Assembly: GCA_947455215.1 (NCBI GenBank)
Contig: CANGNA010000023.1
Location: 1 to 56,961 of the forward strand
Reading direction: 5' to 3'
DNA from: Chitinophagaceae bacterium
Lineage (GTDB): Bacteria; Bacteroidota; Bacteroidia; Chitinophagales; Chitinophagaceae
Length of the DNA: 56,961 bases
Part shown: in pieces, positions 1 to 8,860 of the stretch
Layout: the number at the start of each line of letters is the position of its first letter
How positions within the stretch are numbered: the first letter of the stretch is position 1
Made by a program: the position numbers and the translations under genes
Notes under the pieces: generated by a model
Seen by the model: only the letters and a program-made list of their open reading frames with translations
Databases searched by the model: none
What the model was told of the DNA's origin: nothing

Positions 1-1461
1 ACACTTTCAGGGCTTAATTTCAATAACTCGGGTGCTTCTATCACCAACTATGGTACGCTTAGTGGTGTATTTGCTGATAATGGTTACTTCAGCAACTATG
101 GCACCTACACCTGCCCCGGCGACTTTAATATCAACAGCAATGCCAATCCATTTGTTAACTGGGGCACTATGACAGTGACCGGCAGTTTCAATAACAGCTC
201 TCACTATGCTGTTACCAACGAGGCTACTTTGACCATCAATGGCAACTTCCAGCAGAACAGCGGCGCAGCGCAGTTTGTGAACAATTGTAACATGACGGTG
301 GGCGGAAACTATAACCAGAGCGCGGTGGTGTATAACTACAACCTGCTGAAGGTAGCAGGCACGGCTACCATCAATAGTGGTACTGTGCTGAACGAGTACA
401 ACGGTGCCATGTTCAAAACTACCAATCTCATTAACAATGCCAGCATAATGGGCTTTGGTGCTACATCGCTGGTTAAGGTTACAGGTTCTACTACATTCAA
501 CAGCGGTGCCAGTGCTTCAGGTGCATTGCAGATGTGCGCTCCGGTGGCTATCGCTCCGGCTTATCTTACAGGTGGCGCTGCCAATGGCTGTACGGTGTAC
601 ATTCCTACCACAGGTTGCAACAATGAAGGCAATGGCGGCCCCGCGGTAGCCGATGCTGATGGCGATGGTGTGGCTGATGCAACAGACGAATATCCGTCAG
701 ACCCTAACAAGGCGTATAATAATTATTATCCTACCTCGGCTACTGGCGGTACCCTGGCGTTTGAGGACAAATGGCCAGCGAAAGGGGATTATGATATGAA
801 CGACCTGGTTATTGGTTATAGGTACCAGGTAATTACCAATGCATCTAATGCAGTAGTAAGGGTAATAGGTAACTACACGCTGCGCGCTACTGGTGGCGAA
901 CTGACCAATGGTTTTGGCGTTCAATTCCCCGTTGCTGCTGCCAACGTAAGCAATGTGACCGGCGCTACGCTGGAGGCAGGCCAATCTAAAGCTGTGGTTA
1001 TCCTGTTCAGTAATATGCGCAACGAGATGACGTATTGGAACACAGTGCCCGGCGCTACTACTTCGGCAGAACGCAATTATACTGTTTCCTTCGATGTTAC
1101 AGGCAATCCTTCCCTCAGCACATTTGGTCTCAGCGTGTATAATCCATTCATTTATAACTATGGCCGCGGCCGCGAGACACACCTGTGGGGCCATGCGCCT
1201 ACAGACCTGGCAGATGCTACCTACCTGGGCACCCAGGATGATAATTCCAATGCCTCAACCGGCAGGTATTATATCACAGCAACGGGCCTGCCATGGGCTA
1301 TAGATATACCTGCAGCTCCGTTCCAATATCCGATAGAACAAAAGGATATCACGCAGGCATACCTGCACTTCGGCGAGTGGGGCGCTTCCGGCGGTAGCTC
1401 TTTTGTAGACTGGTATAGTAATACGGCTTCGGGCTTCAGGAATACAGCTAATCTTTACTAA
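1..1461 (+). CDS. LruC domain-containing surface protein, 3' part only
   Basis: The reading frame is open from the first base of the window, so the 5' end lies outside; about 486 codons are visible. The first roughly 200 residues are short beta-strand repeats rich in Asn, Gly and Thr, of the kind seen in repeat-built adhesins. After them comes an acidic calcium-type stretch (DADGDGVADATDEYPSDP) followed by the FEDKWPAKGDYDMNDLVIGY segment that marks the start of an LruC domain; this domain runs to the stop. LruC domains are known from Bacteroidota and Leptospira surface proteins; their exact role is not settled. There is no separate T9SS tail after it. A strong terminator follows at 1485. Assignment to LruC is firm; the function of the whole protein is unknown. 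Confidence 0.85.
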   Translation, partial: TLSGLNFNNSGASITNYGTLSGVFADNGYFSNYGTYTCPGDFNINSNANPFVNWGTMTVTGSFNNSSHYAVTNEATLTINGNFQQNSGAAQFVNNCNMTVGGNYNQSAVVYNYNLLKVAGTATINSGTVLNEYNGAMFKTTNLINNASIMGFGATSLVKVTGSTTFNSGASASGALQMCAPVAIAPAYLTGGAANGCTVYIPTTGCNNEGNGGPAVADADGDGVADATDEYPSDPNKAYNNYYPTSATGGTLAFEDKWPAKGDYDMNDLVIGYRYQVITNASNAVVRVIGNYTLRATGGELTNGFGVQFPVAAANVSNVTGATLEAGQSKAVVILFSNMRNEMTYWNTVPGATTSAERNYTVSFDVTGNPSLSTFGLSVYNPFIYNYGRGRETHLWGHAPTDLADATYLGTQDDNSNASTGRYYITATGLPWAIDIPAAPFQYPIEQKDITQAYLHFGEWGASGGSSFVDWYSNTASGFRNTANLY

Positions 1462-1484
1462 AAATTAGAGACTTCATACATTTT

Positions 1485-1518
1485 AGCGGGCTACTGAAAG
1501 GTGGCCCGCTTTCATTTT
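1485..1518 (+). terminator. Rho-independent terminator after LruC gene
   Basis: A 7-bp GC-rich stem (AGCGGGC paired with GCCCGCT) is followed by TTCATTTT. It lies 24 bases past the LruC stop codon. Confidence 0.8.
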
Positions 1519-1688
1519 GTGGCCATGGGGAAACAATGCAACAATGTAATGTATGTCGCCTGGTGTATACGGATGATCACTGTATACGCGCGGGCTTATG
1601 TATCAGTGTTGTACAAGTAAGCACCATATGGTAGGGTTGGTCATGGCATGTTAATTACACGGCATGTACCTGTAAAAACAAAACGTAT

Positions 1689-1943
1689 ATGGGAGCAAAT
1701 ACACCTTACCAGGAAGGTAAGATCACTAAAGCAATAGAGAAGCAGACATCTAAGCTGCCTTCTGATATTTTCCTTACCGCCGCACTTACTGCTATGTCGG
1801 TCTCTGCACTACTCAAGTGCTTCAAAAAGCCACACACAGCATTGTTTGTAGGCCAGTGGGCCGCACCACTACTTATTATGGGCTTGTACAATAAGCTGGT
1901 AAAGGTGGAGGGCCACGATAAGGCAGACGACGGTCAGCAATAA
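1689..1943 (+). CDS. Small hypothetical membrane protein
   Basis: 84 residues with no recognised family. Two hydrophobic stretches are visible, around residues 27-41 (FLTAALTAMSVSALL) and 50-66 (ALFVGQWAAPLLIMGLY), separated by a basic turn (KCFKKPH), so a two-pass helical hairpin in the inner membrane is likely. The N-terminus and C-terminus are both polar and charged. It stands alone between the LruC terminator and a convergent gene. Coding status rests on the clean ATG start and a plausible membrane-protein composition; an overlapping antisense frame at 1706-1891 looks spurious. Confidence 0.6.
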   Translation: MGANTPYQEGKITKAIEKQTSKLPSDIFLTAALTAMSVSALLKCFKKPHTALFVGQWAAPLLIMGLYNKLVKVEGHDKADDGQQ

Positions 1944-1997
1944 TAGTATTGGTGTGGCAAAGGAGTGGTAGCCGTTAAAACGGCTGTCACTTTCATA

Positions 1998-2384
1998 TCA
2001 GGCAACTGCTGCAATAGTGTTGTCTAAAAATGGTGTAAAGGCAAACTTTATCTGTGCGCACAGTCGTTCTATACTCGTATGGAAGGGTAGGAAGATGTCT
2101 ACCTCGGCCACATGTTCTGTGCGCGGTCTGTCGTCAATAGTATAGCCGATTATTTTCATTGCCGGCCATTCCCGTTTCATCTCTGCCAGGCAAAGATGTT
2201 TGTAAATCGGCGCGTCTACGTTTACCAGACAAATGTCTGGCTTCAGCCGTGTCGATTTGCGCTTAAAGTCATCCCAGTCTTTACATACTAACGGAACATT
2301 CAGTCCGGCGTCTTTCAGAGAATAAGCATATGCTTCCCGCACTATGCCAAAGCTATCTACAATAGCAATGATCGGATTGCCCAT
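1998..2384 (-). CDS. Degenerate response-regulator receiver domain protein
   Basis: 128 residues from the ATG at 2384; a longer frame upstream begins with a non-ATG codon and adds a Cys-rich leader unlike the family. The protein is a single receiver-like fold: IAIVDSFGIVREAY matches the first strand and helix, PDICLVNVDAP matches the phospho-acceptor strand, and KIIGYT matches the Thr strand. Key residues are changed: the acidic pair is D-S rather than D-D, the phospho-acceptor position is Asn, and the conserved Lys near the end is replaced in VDIFLPFH. There is no output domain. It probably acts as a phosphorylation-independent interaction module. It is the first of several signalling genes here, but is transcribed the opposite way to the kinase at 3323. 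Confidence 0.65.
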   Translation of the reverse strand: MGNPIIAIVDSFGIVREAYAYSLKDAGLNVPLVCKDWDDFKRKSTRLKPDICLVNVDAPIYKHLCLAEMKREWPAMKIIGYTIDDRPRTEHVAEVDIFLPFHTSIERLCAQIKFAFTPFLDNTIAAVA

Positions 2385-2527
2385 AACTACGGTTTTTATT
2401 GTTCCGGTGCGGCAAATACTGCAGCACACCACAACCCGAAATTATAAGTATTCATAAGGCAAAACGCCACCTGTTTTAGTAGGCGTAACGATCCGCTTTT
2501 TGCTTGCTGCCCTTGATGTGTCGACGG

Positions 2528-3100
2528 TTAGAAAATACTGCCGGTTCCATATAGCAAGCCCATAGTATTAAGCCCAAACGTGTAAGTAGTGCCGAGGTAC
2601 AATACAAAATAGTCGCCACGCAGTATTTTTAGTCGGGCGGCCAGTAGTGGTGCTACAGCGCTGTAGCGGCCATCCAGCACTATACCCGCCAATGCACCTG
2701 CTTCGCCCTCTATTTTTGCTTTATCAAATAAGTTCAGGCCGAATAGTTTTAACTGCACACCGCTACCTAACGTGGGCGATGCTTTCTCATTGATCAATTG
2801 GTTATTTACCAGGAATGATTTTGATTCCGTAGGGAGGTTGAAGAAAAAAGGTATCCTTACTTTTCTATCTGTCCGCAACTCGGTAAATAGCAGTAGCGAG
2901 CTGGTTGGCAAAACAATGTTCCGCGTATTGTGCAGGTTCACTATGTCGCTATTAGAAATAAATAGCACAGACTGTCCGAAGCTGACCTCAAAGTGAAGCC
3001 TGGCAACGCAACTGTCTTTTTCGACCGCGGCAGCTCTGTTGAAAATAAATATAAACAACAAATTAATTATCAGACCGTAAAGCGTTATCCTTTTTATCAT
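2528..3100 (-). CDS. Hypothetical secreted protein, possible outer-membrane beta-barrel
   Basis: 190 residues from the ATG at 3100, chosen because it directly precedes a signal peptide (MIKRITLYGLIINLLFIFIF, cleavage probably after NRAAA). The mature part has alternating hydrophobic strands and ends in a short aromatic-terminated strand (GLLYGTGSIF), which is compatible with a small outer-membrane barrel. No named family was recognised. It lies 143 bases upstream of the pseudo-receiver start on the same strand; co-transcription is possible but not shown. Confidence 0.6.
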   Translation of the reverse strand: MIKRITLYGLIINLLFIFIFNRAAAVEKDSCVARLHFEVSFGQSVLFISNSDIVNLHNTRNIVLPTSSLLLFTELRTDRKVRIPFFFNLPTESKSFLVNNQLINEKASPTLGSGVQLKLFGLNLFDKAKIEGEAGALAGIVLDGRYSAVAPLLAARLKILRGDYFVLYLGTTYTFGLNTMGLLYGTGSIF

Positions 3101-3253
3101 ATATATTCGCAAGGCACAAACCACCAATTGCGCGTGCAATGAACCTCTTTTCAACGGCCAATATACTTAGTATGGCCAAAAGCAATGAAAAAATGGTGTA
3201 AAAAGAGCACGCATACTACCAATTAATGTAATGATAATTAATTCAAAGTGCAT

Positions 3254-3261
3254 TAAGTTTG
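3254..3261 (+). promoter_or_regulatory. Candidate -7 box (TAAGTTTG) for the PAS histidine kinase gene
   Basis: Fits the Bacteroidota -7 consensus TAnnTTTG, 61 bases before the ATG at 3323. No TTG is seen at the expected -33 distance, so support is partial. Confidence 0.35.
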
Positions 3262-3322
3262 TAATTATATAAAAAGTTGATTTGCAAATTATAAACAAAC
3301 AACATCGTTTTGGTCCGGAACT

Positions 3323-4939
3323 ATGCAAAATGACTATGATACTGTTTACCGGGATGTATTGACCGATGAGGGCCTACGCAAAAGCATAGGCAATTTGCTT
3401 TGTATTGCGCAGAAACTGGTACCTGTTAGCATGTCGGCGGTGGCGTTCACGCATACTGCTCATATGTTGTTGCTGGGTGCATCAGGTTTACAAGACATAT
3501 TCTTTGATGGTAGCAATAGTTTATTGCCGGCAGATAGTCGTGGCCCACACATCGTTCCTAACGCTGCTATCCATCCCTTGCATGCCGATAATGCACTGGT
3601 GGTTGGCGAGTTGGGGGTCTGCTTTTTTGCATCAGTTCCGGCAATGGGTCCGGAGGCGGAGCCTATCGCCCATTTATGTGTTATGAGCCAGTTACCGGCT
3701 ATAGAAAGTGATATAGATATATCTGCGCTGGAATTGTTGGCAGCGCAATTGGCCAGCCGGTGCGACGATAGACGCCAGGTTGCCTATTTACGCCACGCTT
3801 ATAACGAGAACCGCAGAGTATCTGAGGCAGAGCAGGCAATAGAACGGCAGAAGATATTTTATGAGAACATACTCAATAGCCTGCCTATAGATATTGCTGT
3901 ATTTGACGCTGAACACAAATACCGGTTCGTAACCCCGGGAGCGATATCCGATGAAGCGCTGCGTGATTACATAATCGGCAAAGATGATTTTGACTATTGC
4001 CGTTTTCGTAACAGGGATATTGCGGTGGCAGAACAAAGGCGGGCGATGTTCCTGGATATTAAGAAAACAGGTAAAACATTAAAATGGGAAGACACTATTG
4101 CCAATGCCGCAGGAGAGGCTATAACGCACCTTAGAAGATTTTACCCGGTATATGACGAGCAAGGGAACCTGACCATGGTGATCGGTTTTGGTATGGATAT
4201 CACTGATAGAAAGCACCTGGAGGATAAGCAAACCGCCCTCCTCCATCAGTTAACCGTGAATAACACGCAACTCGTCGATTTCTGCAATATCATATCTCAT
4301 AACCTGCGGGCTCCGCTTGCTAATATTAGCATGTTGGTAGAGCTGATAACCGCTACTGACGATATTAATGAACAAAAGGAGTTACTGGCGTTGGTGCAGC
4401 CATCGCTTACAAACGTACAAACCACGCTCGACGAACTGGTAGAGTCGTTGCAGGTAAGCCAGAACAAAGACATTGTGCTGGATGTGAATAATATGGACAT
4501 TTGTTTACAAAAGGTACTGGCCGGAGTGCAGGTGCAGCTGACAAAGGCAGGCGCAATAGTAGAAACAGATTTTTCTGATGCGCCGGAAGTGAAATTCCCT
4601 TCCAGGTACCTGGACAGTATATTCCTGAACCTGGTGAGTAATGCTATCAAATATCAATCGCCTGACCGGCCGCTGCAACTTAAGCTAAAGACAGTACGAG
4701 AGGATAAGGATATTATTTTATCCGTTGCTGATAACGGGCTTGGTATAGACCTCGACAGGTATCGCGATAAAATGTTCAAAATTGGAAAGGTGTTTCATAA
4801 GCATCCGCAGGCTAAGGGTTTTGGCCTGTTCATGACCAAAAGCCAGGTAGACGCCATGAATGGCGAAATATGGTTGGAAAGTAAACCTGATGCAGGCACT
4901 ACTTTTTTCATAAGGTTCACCGATCAGCAGCTATATTGA
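3323..4939 (+). CDS. PAS domain sensor histidine kinase
   Basis: 538 residues and no membrane span, so probably cytoplasmic. The first 160 residues may form a GAF-like sensor (weak). A short helix leads to a PAS domain at about 175-293 (IDIAVFDAEHKYRFV ... VIGFGMDITDRK). The DHp helix follows with the H-box ISHNLRAPLANI; the phospho-accepting His is residue 326. The ATPase domain is complete: N-box NLVSNAIKY (catalytic Asn 440), G1 box DNGLGI (from Asp 470) and G2 box KGFGLF near residue 500. It therefore should autophosphorylate. No cognate response regulator is adjacent, only a degenerate receiver at 1998 on the other strand. Two downstream proteins share its H-box style but lack an ATPase domain. 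Likely monocistronic. Confidence 0.9.
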   Translation: MQNDYDTVYRDVLTDEGLRKSIGNLLCIAQKLVPVSMSAVAFTHTAHMLLLGASGLQDIFFDGSNSLLPADSRGPHIVPNAAIHPLHADNALVVGELGVCFFASVPAMGPEAEPIAHLCVMSQLPAIESDIDISALELLAAQLASRCDDRRQVAYLRHAYNENRRVSEAEQAIERQKIFYENILNSLPIDIAVFDAEHKYRFVTPGAISDEALRDYIIGKDDFDYCRFRNRDIAVAEQRRAMFLDIKKTGKTLKWEDTIANAAGEAITHLRRFYPVYDEQGNLTMVIGFGMDITDRKHLEDKQTALLHQLTVNNTQLVDFCNIISHNLRAPLANISMLVELITATDDINEQKELLALVQPSLTNVQTTLDELVESLQVSQNKDIVLDVNNMDICLQKVLAGVQVQLTKAGAIVETDFSDAPEVKFPSRYLDSIFLNLVSNAIKYQSPDRPLQLKLKTVREDKDIILSVADNGLGIDLDRYRDKMFKIGKVFHKHPQAKGFGLFMTKSQVDAMNGEIWLESKPDAGTTFFIRFTDQQLY

Positions 4940-5047
4940 CAATGCAAAAGGATATTTTAATTTCACGATCAGCAAATGTATCATCAATTGCATACCGTTG
5001 ATCATATAGGTATACCTCAATCATAATCACAAGCGAATCATCAACAT

Positions 5048-5629
5048 ATGCTTACTCCTCTTTTCCAGTTCATGTCGAACATAAGGCCGATCAGTAGCGA
5101 GTTGAGGGATGAGTTGACGCAGAAACTGGAGATAATTGAAGTACCTAAAAAAACACAGCTCCTACGCGAAGGACAAACCTGTAACCATATACACGTGGTA
5201 GTTTCCGGGCTGTTACGCATGTATTATATAAAGGATGGAGAGGAGGTCTGCTCCAGGTTCATTGATGAATCGCTGATGGCCATGTCGGTAAAGAGCTTTT
5301 ATAGTCGCTTGCCTGGCGATGAATATATAGAAACGCTGGAGCCTTGTGTGTTGGCCCGGATACATAAGGATGAACTGGAAAGAGTGTACAGGGATTTTGA
5401 TGAATTCAACTATATAGCAAGAGTTATAACGGAGCAGTACTTTATAAGGAGCGAGGAGCGCCAATACTTGCTGCGTAAGCAAAGTGCTGAAGAGCGCTAC
5501 ATTTATTTTATGGATAAATATCCGCACTTGCTGCAGCGTGTACCGCTTACCTATATAGCATCCTACCTGGGGCTTACGCTGGAAACACTTAGTCGGATCC
5601 GCAAAAAAATTGCCACGCAACCCAAATAG
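5048..5629 (+). CDS. Crp/Fnr family transcriptional regulator
   Basis: 193 residues, the usual length for Bacteroidota members. Residues about 15-115 form the cyclic-nucleotide-binding-like beta roll (VPKKTQLLREGQ ... VVSGLLRMYYIKDGEEV). A long connecting helix follows (FIRSEERQYLLRKQSAEERY), then a C-terminal helix-turn-helix with recognition helix LTLETLSRIRKK. The cAMP-contact residues of classical CRP are not obviously present, so the ligand is unknown. An in-frame ATG eight codons later (MSNIRPI) is an alternative start. It is transcribed alone, 108 bases after the kinase, and could answer to the same stimulus, though nothing in the sequence proves a link. Confidence 0.88.
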   Translation: MLTPLFQFMSNIRPISSELRDELTQKLEIIEVPKKTQLLREGQTCNHIHVVVSGLLRMYYIKDGEEVCSRFIDESLMAMSVKSFYSRLPGDEYIETLEPCVLARIHKDELERVYRDFDEFNYIARVITEQYFIRSEERQYLLRKQSAEERYIYFMDKYPHLLQRVPLTYIASYLGLTLETLSRIRKKIATQPK

Positions 5630-5714
5630 CAGCACTGTGTTTTATTTGATTTTTATCAAGTATGGTGCGATGTATAATCTGCATATTGCACAGCATACTA
5701 AATGATCAGGTAAA

Positions 5715-6251
5715 ATGGTTATATACAAGCGGCTTCTTCTTTGTGTTGCAATAGCAGCACTGTTCGTCGCCAATAGCACAACTGCCCAGGTAGCGATCTA
5801 TTTTTCAAACCCATTAGGGCTGGTAACAAAGCAACGCATGAAGCTGGAGTACAGGCTCGACAATCGGAATGCCATGTTGCTATCCATGGCGGGGTATTGG
5901 GGGCTTTGCCCTGGCGTGCAGGGTTATGCAGAATATCGCAACTACCATTTTGTGTCCCGGAATACCGAAATGTTTTACTACGGTAAAATTGGCGGTGGTA
6001 CGGGCGATGAACATGGCCTTGATGCCGGCGATACGGGGCCGTTTACTTATGCATTAACGGGAGGAGGGATGGGCTATCATTTTAACATGGGTAAAAAGAA
6101 GGTGTTTTTTATGGATCTTGCGTTCGGCCTTAAATGGTGCCAATGGCTTACGTCTGATCCTAATGGAGGATCCACGCAACTCTTTTATCTCACGGGTCCC
6201 GGCTCTGTAATTGATGCTAATTTCCACTTAGGGTTTCAGCTGGGGCATTAG
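5715..6251 (+). CDS. Hypothetical secreted, probably outer-membrane, protein
   Basis: 178 residues with a signal peptide (LLLCVAIAALFVANSTTAQ, cleavage about residue 25). The mature part alternates aromatic-rich strands with glycine turns (KIGGGTGDEHGLDAG; GGGMGYHFNMGKKKVFFMDLAFGLKW) and ends in DANFHLGFQLGH, typical of small porin-like barrels of Bacteroidota. No named family was recognised. It lies 85 bases after the Crp/Fnr gene with no terminator between them, so read-through is possible. Confidence 0.6.
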   Translation: MVIYKRLLLCVAIAALFVANSTTAQVAIYFSNPLGLVTKQRMKLEYRLDNRNAMLLSMAGYWGLCPGVQGYAEYRNYHFVSRNTEMFYYGKIGGGTGDEHGLDAGDTGPFTYALTGGGMGYHFNMGKKKVFFMDLAFGLKWCQWLTSDPNGGSTQLFYLTGPGSVIDANFHLGFQLGH

Positions 6252-6410
6252 ACCAGGGTAAGATGAAACTACCAACAATGGTAGATGTAGCGGTTAAATA
6301 AATTCTTACTTTTATCAATGTATAACCATCAGGAAACCAAACTTTTCGGCTTTAAATAGACATTGTGGACGTGAGGAAAGTGGTAAAACAGAATAGTAGC
6401 AAAGAAGCCA

Positions 6411-7001
6411 ATGTTCAATATCGATAGTGTTCTCATAAAACTTGCGGAGGTTACCAATAAGTTTCTGATCTGCATAGATATGCAAGGCAACTACTGTTAT
6501 ACCAACAAAGCATATAACAATAGATTTGGGTTTCAACGCACGGCAAAGATCGGCATGAACTCACTGACAGATGTTCATGTTGATGATCATCCGATGGTAA
6601 TTGCAACTGTGGGCAAATGCTGTGCTCAGCCCAATACAGCATTCGATGTCGTTCTAAGAAAGCCGCTGACAACGGGAGGGTATGCGTACACACAGTGGGA
6701 CTTTATAGCCATTGCAGATCGGCAAGACCAGCCGGAGTATATTGTGTGCCTTGGTATGGAGGTAACGTCTTTTGTAGAGGATGAAGCAGCTCATACAACC
6801 AGGCTGGAGCAGATAGCTTATCATCAATCGCATATGGTTAGGCGCCCCCTGGCCAATATTCTGGGGTTGGCACACCTGCTATCTGAAACAAACATAGCGT
6901 CTGAAGATGAACAAAAAGAACTGCTTCATCATCTGCACACAGAGGCACTGGAACTGGATGACATAGTTAAGACGATAGTATCGAAAGCACAGAACAGGTG
7001 A
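6411..7001 (+). CDS. PAS domain protein ending in a DHp helix pair, no ATPase domain
   Basis: 196 residues. The first about 120 form a PAS domain (FLICIDMQGNYCYTNKAY ... YIVCLGMEVTS). From residue 130 there is a histidine-kinase dimerisation helix with H-box SHMVRRPLANI (His 141) and a second helix ending in LELDDIVKTIVSKAQ. The protein then stops: no N, G1 or G2 box follows, and the next 100 bases hold no frame that continues it. It is therefore a PAS-DHp protein without catalytic domain, possibly a phosphotransfer protein or a dimerisation partner of a complete kinase such as that at 3323. The downstream gene at 7119 ends in the same way. The end of the gene does not look frameshifted. Confidence 0.8.
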   Translation: MFNIDSVLIKLAEVTNKFLICIDMQGNYCYTNKAYNNRFGFQRTAKIGMNSLTDVHVDDHPMVIATVGKCCAQPNTAFDVVLRKPLTTGGYAYTQWDFIAIADRQDQPEYIVCLGMEVTSFVEDEAAHTTRLEQIAYHQSHMVRRPLANILGLAHLLSETNIASEDEQKELLHHLHTEALELDDIVKTIVSKAQNR

Positions 7002-7098
7002 TCTGAATTTTCATGTAGATAAAATTGATTGAGGTTATTTTATTCTTTATCAAGCCGTTACTACAAGTTTTAGTGGCAAATAGGGCGGGGTTTGTAGT

Positions 7099-7106
7099 TA
7101 CATTTG
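7099..7106 (+). promoter_or_regulatory. Candidate -7 box (TACATTTG) close to the TPR lipoprotein gene
   Basis: Matches TAnnTTTG. Its distance to the ATG at 7119 would leave a leader of only about 8 bases. No clear -33 TTG is present. Confidence 0.35.
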
Positions 7107-7118
7107 ATAGATAACTGT

Positions 7119-8684
7119 ATGAAAAGAGTTGTAATTTGTTTGTTCATAACTGTGTTGGTGGCCTTTTTGGCATCTTGCCACTTAGCGCAGGTGATAGCTC
7201 CGGCAGAAACAGTATCGTTAACGGCGGTAGAGGACTCTTTAAAAAAACAGTGCGGAAACGATTGGGTGCAATTATTGCAAAAATATGATAGCGTTTTGCA
7301 AACTGCACCATTGCCGGGAGACGGTAAATACTGGCTGCATAAGTACAAGTTTAATGTGTACTATTCCCATTACCTGAATGATAAGGCGCTACTTTCTGCC
7401 GATAGTATGTTATACATTACCGAACACACAAGTATAACGTCGCAGGCTGATAAGCGTTTTCTCGCGCTTAACCACAAGGCTGAGATATTGTTCAGAATGG
7501 CGAGGTATAGTGATGCGTTTGCTGTTTTTGAAAAGGCCAGGTCTATAGCAGATACTATATCCAACACGGGTATAAAAGCACGTTACTTCTATTCGCTGGG
7601 CATGGCCTACTACAAAGGTGAGAACTTTAACAGGTCGGCGTCTATGTTTAAGACAGCGCTGTTTTATACTGATAGCGTCGCCGCTAAAAGTGTGGGGAGC
7701 CAACAAATGACCATGCAGGCAAACACAGTTGCCAGGGCGTGGCTTGTACAAGAGTTGCTGGATAACATAGGGCTTTCTCTCCTGCATGCAAAACGAGACG
7801 ACAGCGCACTTATTTACTTTAATTCAGCAAAGGCTTTCATAGAGACCTGTAAGCCGCAATTTCAAGGCGGACCATACAACTGGAACCAGGCCCGGTCTGT
7901 GGTTGACGGCAACATAGCCAATATTTTTGAAAATAAGGAGCTGTATGATAGTGCCATTGCCTATTGCATGGATGCGATAGCTTTGGCAAAGCCTATAGGA
8001 GGCGAAAAAAAGGATCTGGCATATAACGAGATAAAGCTGGCCAGGCTGTATGTGAAAACACAACGCTATGCAAAAGCCGAGGCTATATTCAATGAGTTTA
8101 AAGAAGATGGCGACGTAGCTGCCGCAATAAATAGCGAAGAAGATAGCGTGGAAATAAATTTACGTATGACTGAAGCAAAGGCACTGTACTACAATGGCGT
8201 GATGCGTTTTGACTCGGCATTCCGATACCTGAAACTGCACCATGCACTCCAGGAGAAAAGCTGGGACCTGAAAGATGAACTGCTGGTAACAGCGCTGGAT
8301 AATGGGCTGGGTACAGCCCTGAAGCAAAACGAAATAGAGAACCTGAAGAAAGACAATAAGATAGCCTTACTAAATAAAACAGTAGCGCTGCTGGCCACCC
8401 TTACTTTTTGCCTGGTTTTAGCTGGTGTAGTTATTGTTTTGCAGCGGAAAAACAGAAACATGTCGCTATCGCTGAACAAGAACAGATCGGAGTTTGAGAA
8501 AATCGCCTGGACACACTCGCACATATTAAGAGGCCCACTGGTAACGGCCAAAGGCATAGCTATGTTATTTGCTGAAGATAGTGAGCTTGATGATGCTACC
8601 CGCGCCGTGCTGACCGAAGGACTTTTGGCAAAGCTCAATGAACTGGATGATGTGATAGTGGATATAGTGAAGGGCGCAAAATAG
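7119..8684 (+). CDS. TPR lipoprotein with membrane anchor and C-terminal DHp helix pair
   Basis: 521 residues from the ATG at 7119; a TTG 15 bases earlier is less likely because the signal peptide starts at this ATG. The N-terminus is a lipoprotein signal (VVICLFITVLVAFLASC) with lipobox Cys at residue 18. Residues about 80-380 are helical TPR-like repeats (FAVFEKARSIADTI; ARYFYSLGMAYYKGENF). A single membrane span follows at about 425-447 (VALLATLTFCLVLAGVVIVL), then a coiled-coil linker and an H-box, SHILRGPLVTAKGI, with His 468. It stops soon after the second DHp helix (LNELDDVIVDIVKGAK), with no ATPase domain. TPR-TM-DHp is the layout of many Bacteroidota TPR kinases minus the catalytic half. 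A role in relaying signal to another kinase is inferred. Confidence 0.8.
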   Translation: MKRVVICLFITVLVAFLASCHLAQVIAPAETVSLTAVEDSLKKQCGNDWVQLLQKYDSVLQTAPLPGDGKYWLHKYKFNVYYSHYLNDKALLSADSMLYITEHTSITSQADKRFLALNHKAEILFRMARYSDAFAVFEKARSIADTISNTGIKARYFYSLGMAYYKGENFNRSASMFKTALFYTDSVAAKSVGSQQMTMQANTVARAWLVQELLDNIGLSLLHAKRDDSALIYFNSAKAFIETCKPQFQGGPYNWNQARSVVDGNIANIFENKELYDSAIAYCMDAIALAKPIGGEKKDLAYNEIKLARLYVKTQRYAKAEAIFNEFKEDGDVAAAINSEEDSVEINLRMTEAKALYYNGVMRFDSAFRYLKLHHALQEKSWDLKDELLVTALDNGLGTALKQNEIENLKKDNKIALLNKTVALLATLTFCLVLAGVVIVLQRKNRNMSLSLNKNRSEFEKIAWTHSHILRGPLVTAKGIAMLFAEDSELDDATRAVLTEGLLAKLNELDDVIVDIVKGAK

Positions 8685-8711
8685 GTGCCCGGATGCAGTA
8701 ACAACTGAATG

Positions 8712-8746
8712 CCCGGATACAGAACAGGTTCTCCGGGAAATTATTT
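8712..8746 (+). terminator. Possible terminator after TPR-DHp gene
   Basis: CCCGGA pairs with TCCGGG at 8732-8737, with an inner GAAC/GTTC pairing, followed by an A/T-rich stretch (AAATTATTTT). The U tract is weak. Confidence 0.45.
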
Positions 8747-8860
8747 TACAGATCGGTAATGTAAACGCAAAGTCGGTGGGGTTGCTTCTACTCTTCAGCT
8801 AGTCCGAGCATATAAGGCGATATCCTCAGGGCTGTAGAGGCATATCGTAGGAAGGGTAAA

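Noticed and set aside
697-1194. Long antisense frame inside the LruC gene
   Set aside because: It is opposite a clear coding domain and has no start region or family match; the large repeat-protein genes contain many such frames.
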